Shown here: in pieces, positions 14,906 to 23,753 of the stretch
Layout: the number at the start of each line of letters is the position of its first letter
Position numbering within the stretch: the stretch's first letter is position 1
Assembly: GCF_002028545.1 (NCBI RefSeq)
Contig: NZ_MWPQ01000044.1
Location: forward strand, 62,001 to 126,000
Source: Nitrobacter vulgaris
GTDB taxonomy: Bacteria > Pseudomonadota > Alphaproteobacteria > Rhizobiales > Xanthobacteraceae
DNA length: 64,000 bases
Direction of reading: 5' to 3'
Program-made: the position numbers and the translations under genes
The notes under the pieces: model-generated
What the model was told of the DNA's origin: nothing
Databases searched by the model: none
Seen by the model: the letters and a program-made list of their open reading frames with translations, nothing else

Positions 14906-17074
14906 ATGATGACCCGCATCCCCAATTTTGCCGATGTCGCGTTCGAGCCGGTCGCGCCTCCCGCAGCCGGCAGCGCCGAACCATCTCCGGAATTCTGGCC
15001 GACCCCAGAAGGCATCCCGGTCAAACCGAGCTACAGCGAAGCCGATCTTGTCGGTATCGACTTTCTCGACACATGGCCCGGCATCGCGCCTTACTTACGT
15101 GGTCCCTACCCGACTATGTACGTCAACCAGCCCTGGACCATCAGGCAGTATGCCGGCTTCTCGACGGCCGAGGACTCCAATGCCTTCTATCGCCGCAACC
15201 TCGCCGCCGGTCAGAAGGGACTGTCGGTTGCCTTCGACCTCGCCACCCACCGCGGCTACGACTCGGATCATCCACGCGTTTCGGGTGACGTCGGCATGGC
15301 GGGCGTGGCGATCGATTCCATCTACGACATGCGCACGCTATTCGCCGGCATCCCGCTCGACCGGATAAGCGTGTCGATGACCATGAACGGCGCGGTGCTG
15401 CCGATTCTCGCGCTGTTCGTTGTAGCTGCCGAAGAACAGGGCGTGCCGGCGGAAAAACTCTCGGGCACCATTCAGAACGACATCCTCAAAGAATTCATGG
15501 TGCGCAACACCTATATCTATCCGCCCGCGCCTTCGATGCGGATCGTCTCCGACATCTTCGCCTACGCTTCAAAAAAGATGCCGAAGTACAATTCGATTTC
15601 GGTCTCCGGCTACCACATGCAGGAAGCAGGCGCTACGCAAGACCTCGAACTCGCCTATACGCTCGCCGACGGCGTCGAGTATGTCCGTGCGGGCCTCAAG
15701 GCCGGCCTGGACATCGACCGGTTCGCGCCGCGGCTGTCGTTCTTCTGGGCGACCGGCATGAACTTCTTCATGGAAGTCGCCAAGATGCGCGCCGCGCGGC
15801 TGTTGTGGGCCAAGCTCATGAAGCCGTTCAATCCGAAAGATGCGCGCTCGCTCTCCTTGCGCACCCATTGCCAGACCTCCGGCTGGTCGCTGACCGCGCA
15901 GGACGTCTTCAACAACGTGATCCGCACCGCGGTCGAAGCAATGGCGGCGACGCAAGGTCATACCCAATCGCTGCACACCAACGCACTCGACGAAGCCCTG
16001 GCCCTGCCAACCGACTTCTCCGCGCGCATCGCCCGCAACACCCAGCTTTTCCTGCAGCAGGAGAGCGGCACCACGCGCATCGTCGATCCCTGGGGCGGCT
16101 CGTATTACGTCGAACGGCTCACGCATGATCTTGCAATGAAGGCCTGGGGCCACATTCGCGAAGTCGAGGAACTCGGCGGCATGGCAAAGGCGATAGAGGC
16201 CGGCGTGCCAAAGCTACGCATCGAGGAAGCGGCCGCCAGGACGCAAGCCAGAATCGATACCGGAAAGCAGGTCGTGATTGGCGTCAACAAGTACAAGCCC
16301 GAACACGAGACGCCAATCGACGTGCTCAGGATCGACAACTCGACGGTGCGGGGCTTGCAGATCGAGAAGCTGAAACGGTTGCGCAGCGAGCGCAGGCAGG
16401 AGGATGTCGATGCCGCGCTCGCGGCGCTGACGCGCTCGGCCGGCGAAGGCAACGGCAACCTGCTGGCGCTCGCCATCGACGCGGCGCGCGCCAAGGCAAC
16501 CGTCGGCGAAATTTCCGACGCGATGGAGAAGGTGTTCGGCCGGCATCGCGCCGAAATCCGGTCCATCACCGGGGTCTACAAGCGCGAGGCTGCCGCCATG
16601 TCCGACAAGGTTTCAAAGGTGCAGGCGCTCATCAACGCCTTCAATGAGGCCGAGGGACGCCGCCCGCGCATCCTCGTCGCCAAGATCGGCCAGGACGGCC
16701 ACGATCGCGGCCAGAAAATAATCGCTTCCGCGTTCGCCGACATCGGCTTCGACGTCGATATCGGACCGTTGTTTGCGACAGCGGAAGAAGCCGCGCGGCA
16801 GGCGGTCGAAAACGACGTGCACATTCTCGGCGTGTCCTCGCTCGCTGCCGCTCACTTGACGACAGTTCCGGAATTGAAGGCCGCACTGAAAAAGCAGGGC
16901 CGCGACGACATCATGATCATCATCGGGGGCGTGGTGCCGCCGCAGGATTACGATGCGCTCTACCAGGCCGGCGCGGAGGCTATCTTCCCTCCCGGAACGG
17001 TGATCGCGGACGCCGCCGAAGACCTGATCCGCAAGCTCACCGCGCGGCTCGGCCATAGCGCGGCGACGGAGTGA
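14906..17074 (+). CDS. mutB: methylmalonyl-CoA mutase large (alpha) subunit
   Basis: The 722-aa catalytic subunit carries the substrate barrel, with [25 protein letters not shown] (CoA and substrate tunnel) and [21 protein letters not shown] near the N-terminus. The C-terminal cobalamin domain has [14 protein letters not shown], whose His (about residue 598) is the lower axial cobalt ligand, followed by [16 protein letters not shown] and [12 protein letters not shown]. It works with MutA, and its chaperone MeaB is encoded downstream after a toxin-antitoxin insertion. The start is at 14906 or the next ATG at 14909. Confidence 0.97.
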   Translation: MMTRIPNFADVAFEPVAPPAAGSAEPSPEFWPTPEGIPVKPSYSEADLVGIDFLDTWPGIAPYLRGPYPTMYVNQPWTIRQYAGFSTAEDSNAFYRRNLAAGQKGLSVAFDLATHRGYDSDHPRVSGDVGMAGVAIDSIYDMRTLFAGIPLDRISVSMTMNGAVLPILALFVVAAEEQGVPAEKLSGTIQNDILKEFMVRNTYIYPPAPSMRIVSDIFAYASKKMPKYNSISVSGYHMQEAGATQDLELAYTLADGVEYVRAGLKAGLDIDRFAPRLSFFWATGMNFFMEVAKMRAARLLWAKLMKPFNPKDARSLSLRTHCQTSGWSLTAQDVFNNVIRTAVEAMAATQGHTQSLHTNALDEALALPTDFSARIARNTQLFLQQESGTTRIVDPWGGSYYVERLTHDLAMKAWGHIREVEELGGMAKAIEAGVPKLRIEEAAARTQARIDTGKQVVIGVNKYKPEHETPIDVLRIDNSTVRGLQIEKLKRLRSERRQEDVDAALAALTRSAGEGNGNLLALAIDAARAKATVGEISDAMEKVFGRHRAEIRSITGVYKREAAAMSDKVSKVQALINAFNEAEGRRPRILVAKIGQDGHDRGQKIIASAFADIGFDVDIGPLFATAEEAARQAVENDVHILGVSSLAAAHLTTVPELKAALKKQGRDDIMIIIGGVVPPQDYDALYQAGAEAIFPPGTVIADAAEDLIRKLTARLGHSAATE

Positions 17075-17079
17075 AGGAG

Positions 17080-17097
17080 ACGATTCAACGGAATCGT
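17080..17097. promoter_or_regulatory. inverted repeat between mutB and the MNT/HEPN pair
   Basis: ACGATTC (17080-17086) and GAATCGT (17091-17097) form perfect arms around 4 nt. The repeat lies 5 bp after the mutB stop and 14 bp before the start at 17112. No T-run follows, so it may be an operator for the toxin-antitoxin genes or a weak terminator. Confidence 0.3.
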
Positions 17098-17111
17098 GAT
17101 AAACGAGTGGA

Positions 17112-17417
17112 ATGATCGATCGCGAAGAAATTATCCTTAGCCTAAGAAGGCTTCAACCACGGCTCCGGGAGCGTGGGATAAGCCGCCTAGCGATCTTCGG
17201 TTCACGTGCACGAGGCAACCCCAGACCCGATAGCGATCTTGACGTTCTCGTCGATATCAAACCCGAGACGAAGTTTTCGTTAATCGATCTTGTCGGTATA
17301 TCGCATATCATCGGCGACGAACTCGGCCTCTCCGCAAATATGTTTATGCGGCGCAGCTTAGAGCCCGGACTGGCAAATACCATTCGACCGGAAATCATTG
17401 AGGTATTCAATGACTGA
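17112..17417 (+). CDS. mntA: minimal nucleotidyltransferase antitoxin (MntA-like)
   Basis: The 101-aa protein of the MNT family shows IFGSRARG followed by PDSDLDVLVDI, the G-S-x10-D-x-D nucleotidyltransferase signature (residues about 28-48). In MntA-HepT systems the antitoxin adds AMP to the HEPN toxin and silences it. A HEPN-family gene overlaps its 3' end by 8 bp. The pair sits between mutB and meaB, which are normally near neighbours, so it probably inserted there. The AT content appears higher than in the flanking genes. Confidence 0.88.
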   Translation: MIDREEIILSLRRLQPRLRERGISRLAIFGSRARGNPRPDSDLDVLVDIKPETKFSLIDLVGISHIIGDELGLSANMFMRRSLEPGLANTIRPEIIEVFND

Positions 17418-17760
17418 CCGGACTTATTGGCGCCTGATGGATATGAAGAATGCAATTCTGGAAATCAGGAAGCTGTTAATCGACAAGACTCCCGAAGCTG
17501 TCGCCACAGATATGGCAACACGTGCAGCATTCGAACGATTCCTTGAAATACTCAGCGAGGCATCGCGTCACATTCCCGAAAACTGGAAGAGTGAACACCA
17601 GGATATTCCGTGGCGGCAAGTTGCTGATCTCGGCAACTTTATCCGCCATGTCTATCATCGAATAGACCTCGACGTTTTATGGGCGATTTACACAGACGAT
17701 CTTGATCCGTTGGAGCGCGTAGTGGATTTTCTCCTCCATCGTGCGAAACCGGATGTTTGA
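17410..17760 (+). CDS. hepT: HepT-like (DUF86) HEPN toxin
   Basis: The protein has 116 aa from the ATG at 17410, and the gene overlaps mntA by 8 bp. An in-frame start at 17398 lies inside mntA and is less likely. It is all-helical, with AAFERFLEILSEASRHIPENW and WRQVADLGNFIRHVYHRIDLDVLW, matching DUF86. In the best-known HepT proteins the active site is R-x4-6-H. Here the stretch is GNFIRHVYH, which is the variant of the shorter DUF86 group, so nuclease activity should not be assumed. The gene ends 58 bp before meaB. Confidence 0.85.
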   Translation: MTDRTYWRLMDMKNAILEIRKLLIDKTPEAVATDMATRAAFERFLEILSEASRHIPENWKSEHQDIPWRQVADLGNFIRHVYHRIDLDVLWAIYTDDLDPLERVVDFLLHRAKPDV

Positions 17761-17818
17761 AATGTTGCCGCACCGACGCATTCCCAATCGCTTCATACCG
17801 CGCGAATAGACTCGCGGG

Positions 17819-18799
17819 ATGAACGTAGCCGGAAATCCCGAGCTCCTCGCTGCCAACATCCGCGCCGGCAATCGCGCAGCGCTGGCGCGCGGCATCACCC
17901 TGATCGAAAGCCGCCGCGCCGATCACAAGGCCACCGCGCGCGAACTGGTGCAGGAACTTCTGCCAGCGACCGGCAATGCCATTCGCGTCGGCATCACTGG
18001 CTCACCCGGCGTCGGCAAATCCACCACCATCGACGCGCTCGGCATGGACCTGATCACGCGTGGCCACCGGATCGCGGTGCTGGCGGTTGATCCGTCCTCG
18101 GTGCGCAGCGGGGGCTCGATTTTGGGCGACAAGACACGGATGGCGCGACTGGCAGCATGCGAGGCGGCCTACATCCGGCCCTCGCCTGCCGCGGGAACGC
18201 TAGGGGGTGTTGCGGCGAGGACGCGCGAAGCGATGCTTTTGTGCGAAGCGGCGGGCTTCGACGTGATCCTGGTGGAGACGGTGGGAATCGGACAGTCCGA
18301 AACCGCCGTGTACGACATGACGGATTTCTTCCTCGCTTTGATGCTGCCCGGCGCCGGCGACGAATTGCAAGGCATCAAGAAGGGCATTGTCGAGCTCGCC
18401 GATATGATCGCGATCAACAAGGCCGACGGCGATAATCTGCCGCGCGCCAATGCCGCGGCCGCGTCCTACCGTTCCGCGCTAAAAATTCTCGCGCCCCGCT
18501 CGCAGCATTGGTCTCCGCCGGTCGTGACGTACTCGGGGCTGACCGGATCAGGCATCCCGGAGCTGTGGCAGACAATCGTCGAGCACCGCGCCGCGATGAA
18601 CGCGTCCGGCGAGTTCACGCAGCGGCGCAGCCTGCAACAGGTGAAGTGGATGTGGTCGATGTTCGAGGATCGCATGACAGCGCGCCTGCGCAACGATCCT
18701 TCGATCCGCGCAAAAGTGAAGGCGACCGAGACCGCGGTCGCCGAAGGTCGTCTCACGCCGGGACTGGGGGCGAGTCAGATCGCGGAACTGCTGAGATGA
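17819..18799 (+). CDS. meaB: methylmalonyl-CoA mutase-associated GTPase MeaB
   Basis: This 326-aa G3E-family P-loop GTPase protects and gates cofactor loading of methylmalonyl-CoA mutase. Motifs are GITGSPGVGKST (Walker A, about 58-69), VLAVDPSSVRSGGSILGDKTRM, VETVGIGQSE (switch region), GAGDELQGIKKGI and the base-recognition NKAD. The C-terminal helices serve dimerisation. Its position downstream of mutA-mutB supports the role. A short hairpin (CGCGA/TCGCG, 17801-17816) lies right before the start. Confidence 0.96.
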   Translation: MNVAGNPELLAANIRAGNRAALARGITLIESRRADHKATARELVQELLPATGNAIRVGITGSPGVGKSTTIDALGMDLITRGHRIAVLAVDPSSVRSGGSILGDKTRMARLAACEAAYIRPSPAAGTLGGVAARTREAMLLCEAAGFDVILVETVGIGQSETAVYDMTDFFLALMLPGAGDELQGIKKGIVELADMIAINKADGDNLPRANAAAASYRSALKILAPRSQHWSPPVVTYSGLTGSGIPELWQTIVEHRAAMNASGEFTQRRSLQQVKWMWSMFEDRMTARLRNDPSIRAKVKATETAVAEGRLTPGLGASQIAELLR

Positions 18800-18854
18800 C
18801 GGATTATCCTCTCCCGCAGGGAAGAGGGAAAAGAGCAAATGGACCCAGTTTGGA

Positions 18855-19490
18855 ATGAGCAAAGGTCTCCGCATCCTCATCACCGGCTTCGGCCCGTTTC
18901 CTGGCGCGCCGTTCAACCCAACCCCACCGCTGGTCGAACGACTCGCAAAGCTGCGTCGACCCGCGCTGAGCGACGTCACGATCACGACCCACATCTTCGA
19001 TGTCGCGTACGCCACGGTGGATCTTGAACTGCCGCAGCTTCTTGCAACGCATCGTCCGCACGCGCTCTTGATGTTCGGCCTTGCGGCGCGCACACCCTGG
19101 CTGCGGATCGAAACCCGCGCGCGAAACGCGATAACGACGATCTGGCCGGACCGGCGCGGAGCGCGGGTTCGTAAGGGCTCGATCGCAGGCACGGCGAATG
19201 CGCGTGCGTTCGGACCGCATGTTTTCAGGCTGCTGCGCGCGGCACGCCTGACCGGCATCGACGCCCGCGCCTCGCGCGATGCCGGCAGCTATGTTTGCAA
19301 TTACCTCTGCTGGCGCGCCATCGAGGCCGCCGATCATCAAACGGGACCGCGCCTCGCTGCGTTCATTCATGTTCCACCGCTGAGGCGCGACGGCTCGGCT
19401 CGCGTCCCCGGCGGCATGACGCTGGAGCATCTGGCCGATGCCGGCGAGGCTATATTGCTGGAGCTAGTGAAGGAGTTACGCCGCGCGTAA
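18855..19490 (+). CDS. pcp: pyroglutamyl-peptidase I (peptidase C15)
   Basis: The 211-aa cysteine peptidase removes N-terminal pyroglutamate from peptides. Visible features are ILITGFGPFPGAPFNPT at the N-terminus, the catalytic Cys in DAGSYVCNYLCWRA (about residue 145), and the catalytic His in FIHVPPL (about 173). The length fits the family (about 215 aa). It starts 55 bp after meaB on the same strand and may share its transcript, although no functional link is known. Confidence 0.9.
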   Translation: MSKGLRILITGFGPFPGAPFNPTPPLVERLAKLRRPALSDVTITTHIFDVAYATVDLELPQLLATHRPHALLMFGLAARTPWLRIETRARNAITTIWPDRRGARVRKGSIAGTANARAFGPHVFRLLRAARLTGIDARASRDAGSYVCNYLCWRAIEAADHQTGPRLAAFIHVPPLRRDGSARVPGGMTLEHLADAGEAILLELVKELRRA

Positions 19491-19607
19491 ACCTCGAAAA
19501 CTCATGGTCCCCCGCGTTCGGCGATGGACAGCCATGTCCGAAACGGGCATTGTGCAGCGCAACAGCGGTATCGATATGGCTGCTTACCGATCTCCCGAGA
19601 CAAATCG

Positions 19608-20870
19608 ATGACCGACACCGATATGGACGGGTGGGTATCACAAGCCCATCAGCCGAGAGGGTTTCCTGAGTTTGTCGCCCTCGTCGCCTGCATCATGGCG
19701 CTCAACCCAATTGCGACAGACATGATGTTGCCGGCGATGCCGGACGTCGGCAATGCCTATGGGATCACCAATCCCAACCACGTCCAGGCCGTGATCTCGG
19801 TGTATCTGGCCGGCTTCGGCGCAGGCCAGTTCATCATGGGGCCGCTGTCTGACCGGTTCGGCCGCCGTCCGATCCTGATCGGTGGAATGCTGCTCTACAG
19901 CGCCGCGGGCCTGTTGTCGGTGATCGCATCCTCGTTTGAAATGATGCTGCTGGCGCGGGTGCTGCAGGGGGTTGGAAGTTCGGCCGCCCGCGTCATCGCC
20001 ACCTCGATCGTGCGCGACTGCTACGCTGGACGGCGCATGGCGAGCGTGATGTCGCTGGCGATGATGATTTTCATCTCGGTGCCCATCCTTGCGCCGTCAC
20101 TCGGTCAAGCGATTCTGCTGTTCGCAGAGTGGCGCGGCATCTTCGTGGTGCTGACCGCCTACGGTTTGCTCGCCCTGGCGTGGTGCGCAATCCGATTGCC
20201 GGAGACCCTGCCGGCCGCGGGACGCAAGCCGCTGACCGCTGCAAGCGTGTTCGACGCATTCCGCCAGACTGTCACCAACCGGCAGACCATTGGATATGCA
20301 CTCGCCGCCGGCGGCATCCAGAGCGTGTTGTTCGCCTATGTGTTCTGCTCACAGCAGATCTTCACCGGAATCTACGGCCTCGGCGACTCTTTTCCGCTCG
20401 CCTTCGCCGCCATCGCCACCGGCCTTGCCGCGGCGGGTTTCCTGAACGCGCGCATTGTCGGCCGGTTCGGCATGCGGGTGATCTCGCACGGCGCTCTGAC
20501 GGGATCGGTGGTGATCGCAGCGCTGACGCTGCTCACCGCGTGGCAGGGCTGGCTGTCGTTTCCGATCTATATGATGTTCGCGATCGGCACGATGTTTGCT
20601 TTCGGGCTGATGTTCTCGAACTTCACCGCGCTCGCGATGGAACCGCAAGGCCATATCGCGGGAACCGCATCATCCCTGTTCGGCTCGATCACAACGTTGT
20701 TAGGCAGCGGCGTCGGCGCCCTGATCGGGCAGGATTTCAACGGCACCATGCTGCCGTTCGCGACCGGCGCTTTCCTTTGCACAATCGCCGCTTTCGTCGT
20801 GGTCGTCGTCGTCGAGCGCGGACGATTGTTCGTGCCGCACAATCCAATGGTCCCGACGCCGCCGCATTAA
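19608..20870 (+). CDS. Bcr/CflA family MFS efflux transporter
   Basis: The protein has 420 aa from the ATG at 19608 (MTDTDMDG); a longer frame starts at 19524. It has twelve hydrophobic helices. MFS motif A is GPLSDRFGRRPILIGG between helices 2 and 3, and helix 1 carries NPIATDMMLPAMPDV, typical of the Bcr/CflA drug:proton antiporters (E. coli Bcr: bicyclomycin, sulfonamides). It acts in the inner membrane. The substrate is not predictable. Confidence 0.9.
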   Translation: MTDTDMDGWVSQAHQPRGFPEFVALVACIMALNPIATDMMLPAMPDVGNAYGITNPNHVQAVISVYLAGFGAGQFIMGPLSDRFGRRPILIGGMLLYSAAGLLSVIASSFEMMLLARVLQGVGSSAARVIATSIVRDCYAGRRMASVMSLAMMIFISVPILAPSLGQAILLFAEWRGIFVVLTAYGLLALAWCAIRLPETLPAAGRKPLTAASVFDAFRQTVTNRQTIGYALAAGGIQSVLFAYVFCSQQIFTGIYGLGDSFPLAFAAIATGLAAAGFLNARIVGRFGMRVISHGALTGSVVIAALTLLTAWQGWLSFPIYMMFAIGTMFAFGLMFSNFTALAMEPQGHIAGTASSLFGSITTLLGSGVGALIGQDFNGTMLPFATGAFLCTIAAFVVVVVVERGRLFVPHNPMVPTPPH

Positions 20871-20981
20871 CCCTGTCGCCAACAATCGCTCGCCTTCGTC
20901 GCCGCCGCCAGCCGTCATCCCCGTTTTCCGGGTTACATCCAGACGAAGGCGTTTGCTTTGGCTTCAGAGGATCAACAATCC

Positions 20982-22349
20982 ATGGATATCGATCGCCGCC
21001 ATATCCTCGGAGCTTCCGCCGCCGGCATCGCCGGTGCAGTGGCGATGCCGGCGGATGCAGTCCGTGCGGCTCCGCTGACATCGACGCTCGGGCGCGACGC
21101 CACTCATTATGGCGTACGGCCCAACGCAACCGGCGACCAGACCCGCGCGCTGCAACGGGCGATCGATGAGGCGACCCGCGCCAACGCGCCGCTCGCGCTG
21201 CCCCCCGGCGTCTACCGCACCGGACCGCTGCAACTTGCCAAAGGCTCGCAACTCATCGGCGTGCGCGGCGCGACCACACTGATGTTCACAGGCGGCGCTT
21301 CGCTGCTGGCAGCCGAGGGTGCCGACCACATCGGTCTCAACAACCTCACCCTTGATGGAGACGGCATTCCCCTCCCCGGGCGGCGCGGCTTGATCCATTG
21401 CCTTGGCGGGCGCGATGTCCGGATTCTGGATTGCGCAATCACAGGCAGCGGCGGCAACGGCATCTGGCTCGAAAATGTCGCCGGTGAGATGAGCGGCAAT
21501 GTCATCGATAAAATTGAAACGACGGGGATTGTCTCCTTCGACGCGCTCGGGCTGACGATCGCGCGCAACACCATTCTCGGGACAAAAGACAACGGCATCG
21601 AGATCCTGCGCACGGCCATCGGCGACGACGGTTCGATCGTCACCGGCAACCGGATCGAAAACATCAAGGCCGGCAAAGGCGGCTCGGGCCAGTACGGCAA
21701 CGCCATCAACGCGTTTCGCGCCGGCAATGTCATTGTCAGCGGCAACCGCATCAGCGATTGCGATTACTCCGCCGTGCGCGGCAACTCGGCCTCAAACATC
21801 CAGATCACCGGCAACAGCATCAGCGGCGTGCGCGAGGTGGCGTTGTATTCCGAATTCGCCTTCGAGGGCGCCGTGATCGCCAACAACACCGTGGACGGTG
21901 CGGCGGTCGGCGTCTCCGTCTGCAACTTCAATGAGGGCGGACGGCTTGCGGTCGTTCAGGGCAACATCATCCGCAACCTGTTGCCGAAGCGTCCGATCGG
22001 CACCGCCCCTGACGACGATGCCGGCATCGGCATCTACGTCGAGGCGGATACGTCAGTGACCGGAAACGTCATCGAGAACGCGCCGTCGTTCGGCATCATG
22101 GCAGGCTGGGGCAAATATCTTCGCGATGTCGCGATCACAGGCAACGTGATCCGTAAAACCTTCATTGGCATCGGAGTCTCGGTCGCGGACGGCGCTGGTA
22201 CCGCGCTGGTCAACACCAATGTGATTTCAGACACGCCGCGCGGCGCGGTGGTGGGGCTTGACCACGCCAAGCCCGTGACGCCGGACCTCGCAGCCAATGG
22301 CGCTGCGAAATACGCGCAGATCGTTATCGGCGCCAACGCGGTGCGTTGA
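20982..22349 (+). CDS. TIGR03808 family TAT-exported repeat protein
   Basis: The protein has 455 aa from the ATG at 20982 (MDIDRRHILGAS). It begins with a twin-arginine signal (DRRHILGASAAGIAGAVAMP), so it should be exported folded to the periplasm. The body is a right-handed parallel beta-helix with many short repeats of the form G-N-x-I (SGNVIDKIETTG, ITGNSISGV, GNVIRKTF), as in pectate-lyase-like proteins. TIGR03808 describes this Rhizobiales family. Its substrate is unknown, possibly a polysaccharide. The TIGR03809 gene lies convergent 105 bp away. Confidence 0.88.
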   Translation: MDIDRRHILGASAAGIAGAVAMPADAVRAAPLTSTLGRDATHYGVRPNATGDQTRALQRAIDEATRANAPLALPPGVYRTGPLQLAKGSQLIGVRGATTLMFTGGASLLAAEGADHIGLNNLTLDGDGIPLPGRRGLIHCLGGRDVRILDCAITGSGGNGIWLENVAGEMSGNVIDKIETTGIVSFDALGLTIARNTILGTKDNGIEILRTAIGDDGSIVTGNRIENIKAGKGGSGQYGNAINAFRAGNVIVSGNRISDCDYSAVRGNSASNIQITGNSISGVREVALYSEFAFEGAVIANNTVDGAAVGVSVCNFNEGGRLAVVQGNIIRNLLPKRPIGTAPDDDAGIGIYVEADTSVTGNVIENAPSFGIMAGWGKYLRDVAITGNVIRKTFIGIGVSVADGAGTALVNTNVISDTPRGAVVGLDHAKPVTPDLAANGAAKYAQIVIGANAVR

Positions 22350-22454
22350 AATCGAGATGGCAAGCGAAGCGGTGATGGCAACGATTCAAGCCACACATGC
22401 CTCGGCAAGTCACCTCAGGGCCCCGCTTCTGATTCTAACAGAAACGGAAAGGCT

Positions 22455-22853
22455 CTAGGCCGCTTTTCCAGCCGGCACATCGTTGTTCGCTCGAAGCATC
22501 GAGTCCTCTTGTGATCCGGCAATCGCCAGCGCTGCACGGGGCACCGCAGCTCCAACCGGCACGGTGTCACCCTGAATAGCGGAAGAGTCCGAGGGTCGAT
22601 TGAGCCACGACCAGTCGACTGCCCGATTGTCCGGCATGGCTTCACGCCGCGCCAGCATTCGCCAGACTTCGACGACGGTCTTTGCCTCCCGCAGGTTTTC
22701 CATGAAAGCATTTTCGGAATGGTAACGTCGCCACCTGCCGCTTTCATAAAGCTCGATCAGAAAATCGAGCCGCTGTTCGGCAAGTACACACCAGCGATTG
22801 AGGACATCTTGAGCGTGGTCGGGCGTACGCCCGGCATCGTATCGTTGAGTCAT
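22455..22853 (-). CDS. TIGR03809 family protein
   Basis: The protein has 132 aa from MTQRYDAGRT (ATG 22853); a longer frame begins at 22907. The conserved part is LNRWCVLAEQRLDFLIELYESGRWRRYHSENAFMENL (split here across about residues 20-56), followed by AKTVVEVWRML. The C-terminal part is variable. TIGR03809 is a small Bradyrhizobiaceae family of unknown function, often close to TIGR03808, as here. It has no signal peptide and is probably cytoplasmic. Confidence 0.8.
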   Translation of the reverse strand: MTQRYDAGRTPDHAQDVLNRWCVLAEQRLDFLIELYESGRWRRYHSENAFMENLREAKTVVEVWRMLARREAMPDNRAVDWSWLNRPSDSSAIQGDTVPVGAAVPRAALAIAGSQEDSMLRANNDVPAGKAA

Positions 22854-22907
22854 TGGGGGGACAGTCCGCAGGGAGGGAAACGGACGCAGACGCAACGAAC
22901 GAATCAT

Positions 22908-23132
22908 TCAAGCTTGCGGGATATTCTGTGGAAAACCTGCGCGAAGTCCAGTGCTTTGTGGCGTGAATATGACGCCATTGTGGAAGCAGTCCACAGGACG
23001 GGTGTTACAGGCGGCCTCGCAAACGGCAAGGAGATGCTGCGTGGCGGGATCACAAACGTACAATCGAAACAAACTATGCTCGCTCCGGCGATGAATGGCA
23101 CGCTGCCGACCTACGCCGAAACGCTAATCACA
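22908..23132. other. intergenic region without a supported gene
   Basis: This is the gap between the TIGR03809 gene start and the csbD terminator. Open frames here show no family resemblance and poor codon use. It must hold the TIGR03809 promoter, but no clear boxes stand out. Confidence 0.4.
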
Positions 23133-23160
23133 ATAAAAAGCCCCGCCTTTTGGCGGGGCT
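23133..23160 (-). terminator. rho-independent terminator of csbD
   Basis: AGCCCCGCC (23139-23147) and GGCGGGGCT (23152-23160) form a 9-bp perfect stem with a 4-nt loop. On the minus strand the stem is followed by TTTTTATTG. It starts 6 bp after the csbD stop codon. Confidence 0.88.
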
Positions 23161-23165
23161 GAGGA

Positions 23166-23369
23166 TCACCACTTCTGGCGACCGTACCAATCATCGATTT
23201 CTTTCTTCGCTTGGTCCTTCTGATAACCGTAGCGTTCCTGAATTTTGCCCTCAAGCTGTTCGCGCCTCCCACCGATGACATCAAGATCATCGTCGGTCAG
23301 CTTGCCCCATTGCTCCTTGACCGCACCTTTGAGTTGCTTCCAGCTTCCTTCGACACGGTTCCAATCCAT
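23166..23369 (-). CDS. CsbD family stress response protein
   Basis: The 67-aa protein starts at MDWNRVEGSWKQ (ATG 23369) behind an AGGAG site. The sequence WKQLKGAVKEQWGKLTDDDLDVIGG, then LEGKIQERYGYQKDQAKKEIDDW, is the CsbD pattern (E. coli YjbJ type). These are abundant small helical proteins induced by general stress. A sigma-EcfG-type promoter lies just upstream and a strong terminator follows, so it is a single-gene stress unit. The molecular function is unknown. Confidence 0.93.
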   Translation of the reverse strand: MDWNRVEGSWKQLKGAVKEQWGKLTDDDLDVIGGRREQLEGKIQERYGYQKDQAKKEIDDWYGRQKW

Positions 23370-23400
23370 CGCAAATCTCCTGTTGTTGCGGGGGGGGTGA

Positions 23401-23425
23401 AACGCGGAAACAACTCGGTTGTTCC
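23401..23425 (-). promoter_or_regulatory. sigma-EcfG-type promoter of csbD
   Basis: On the minus strand, GGAAC (23425-23421) is followed by a 16-nt spacer and CGTT (23404-23401). This is a full match to the alphaproteobacterial general-stress consensus GGAAC-N16/17-CGTT. It ends 31 bp before the csbD start codon, a normal distance. Confidence 0.8.
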
Positions 23426-23492
23426 TATGTGCCTTTTGTGCATAGGAGCGCAGAACAAACGCCGGCACATCAAAAGGACACAGAAATGAGAA

Positions 23493-23618
23493 GACCCGCC
23501 CGGGGGGACAACCGGGCGGGTCAAGCCATATGGGCGCTGGGGTGGATGGGCGCTCGCGCCTAATATAGCCTCAGGGGAGTTTGGCCTCCCACACTCATTC
23601 TGTCGTCGAGTCCCCTGA
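23493..23618 (-). ncRNA. candidate small RNA with terminal GC hairpin
   Basis: The gap upstream of csbD has strong RNA-type structure on the minus strand. Arms TCAGGGGA/TCCCCTGA (23571-23578 and 23611-23618) could close a 5' stem-loop. A perfect 11-bp hairpin GACCCGCCCGG/CCGGGCGGGTC (23493-23503, 23512-23522) is followed by TTCTCATTTC, like a terminator. No coding frame fits. The boundaries are guesses. Confidence 0.35.
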
Positions 23619-23705
23619 AAACGTTCAAGGAAGACAGAAACTTTTTTAACGATCTGAAAAGACTCTGATGGAATCGGAAGCAGAGCTTTATGATTTTGAT
23701 TTGAC

Positions 23706-23748
23706 GCGTGTTCTTCACGCGAACCAGCATTCACTTCGCTCAAAACGC
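23706..23748. repeat. palindromic dispersed repeat, copy B
   Basis: GCGTGTTCTTCACGCGAACC at the start and CACTTCGCTCAAAACGC at the end align with copy A at 12478-12520 over all 43 bp with a few changes. It lies just past the stop of the subtilase gene and could influence its 3' end. Confidence 0.65.
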
Positions 23749-23753
23749 TCTAG

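Noticed and set aside
22719-23162. 147-codon plus-strand frame across the TIGR03809 start and its upstream gap
   Set aside because: It is partly antisense to TIGR03809 and shows no similarity; its end runs into the csbD terminator hairpin.
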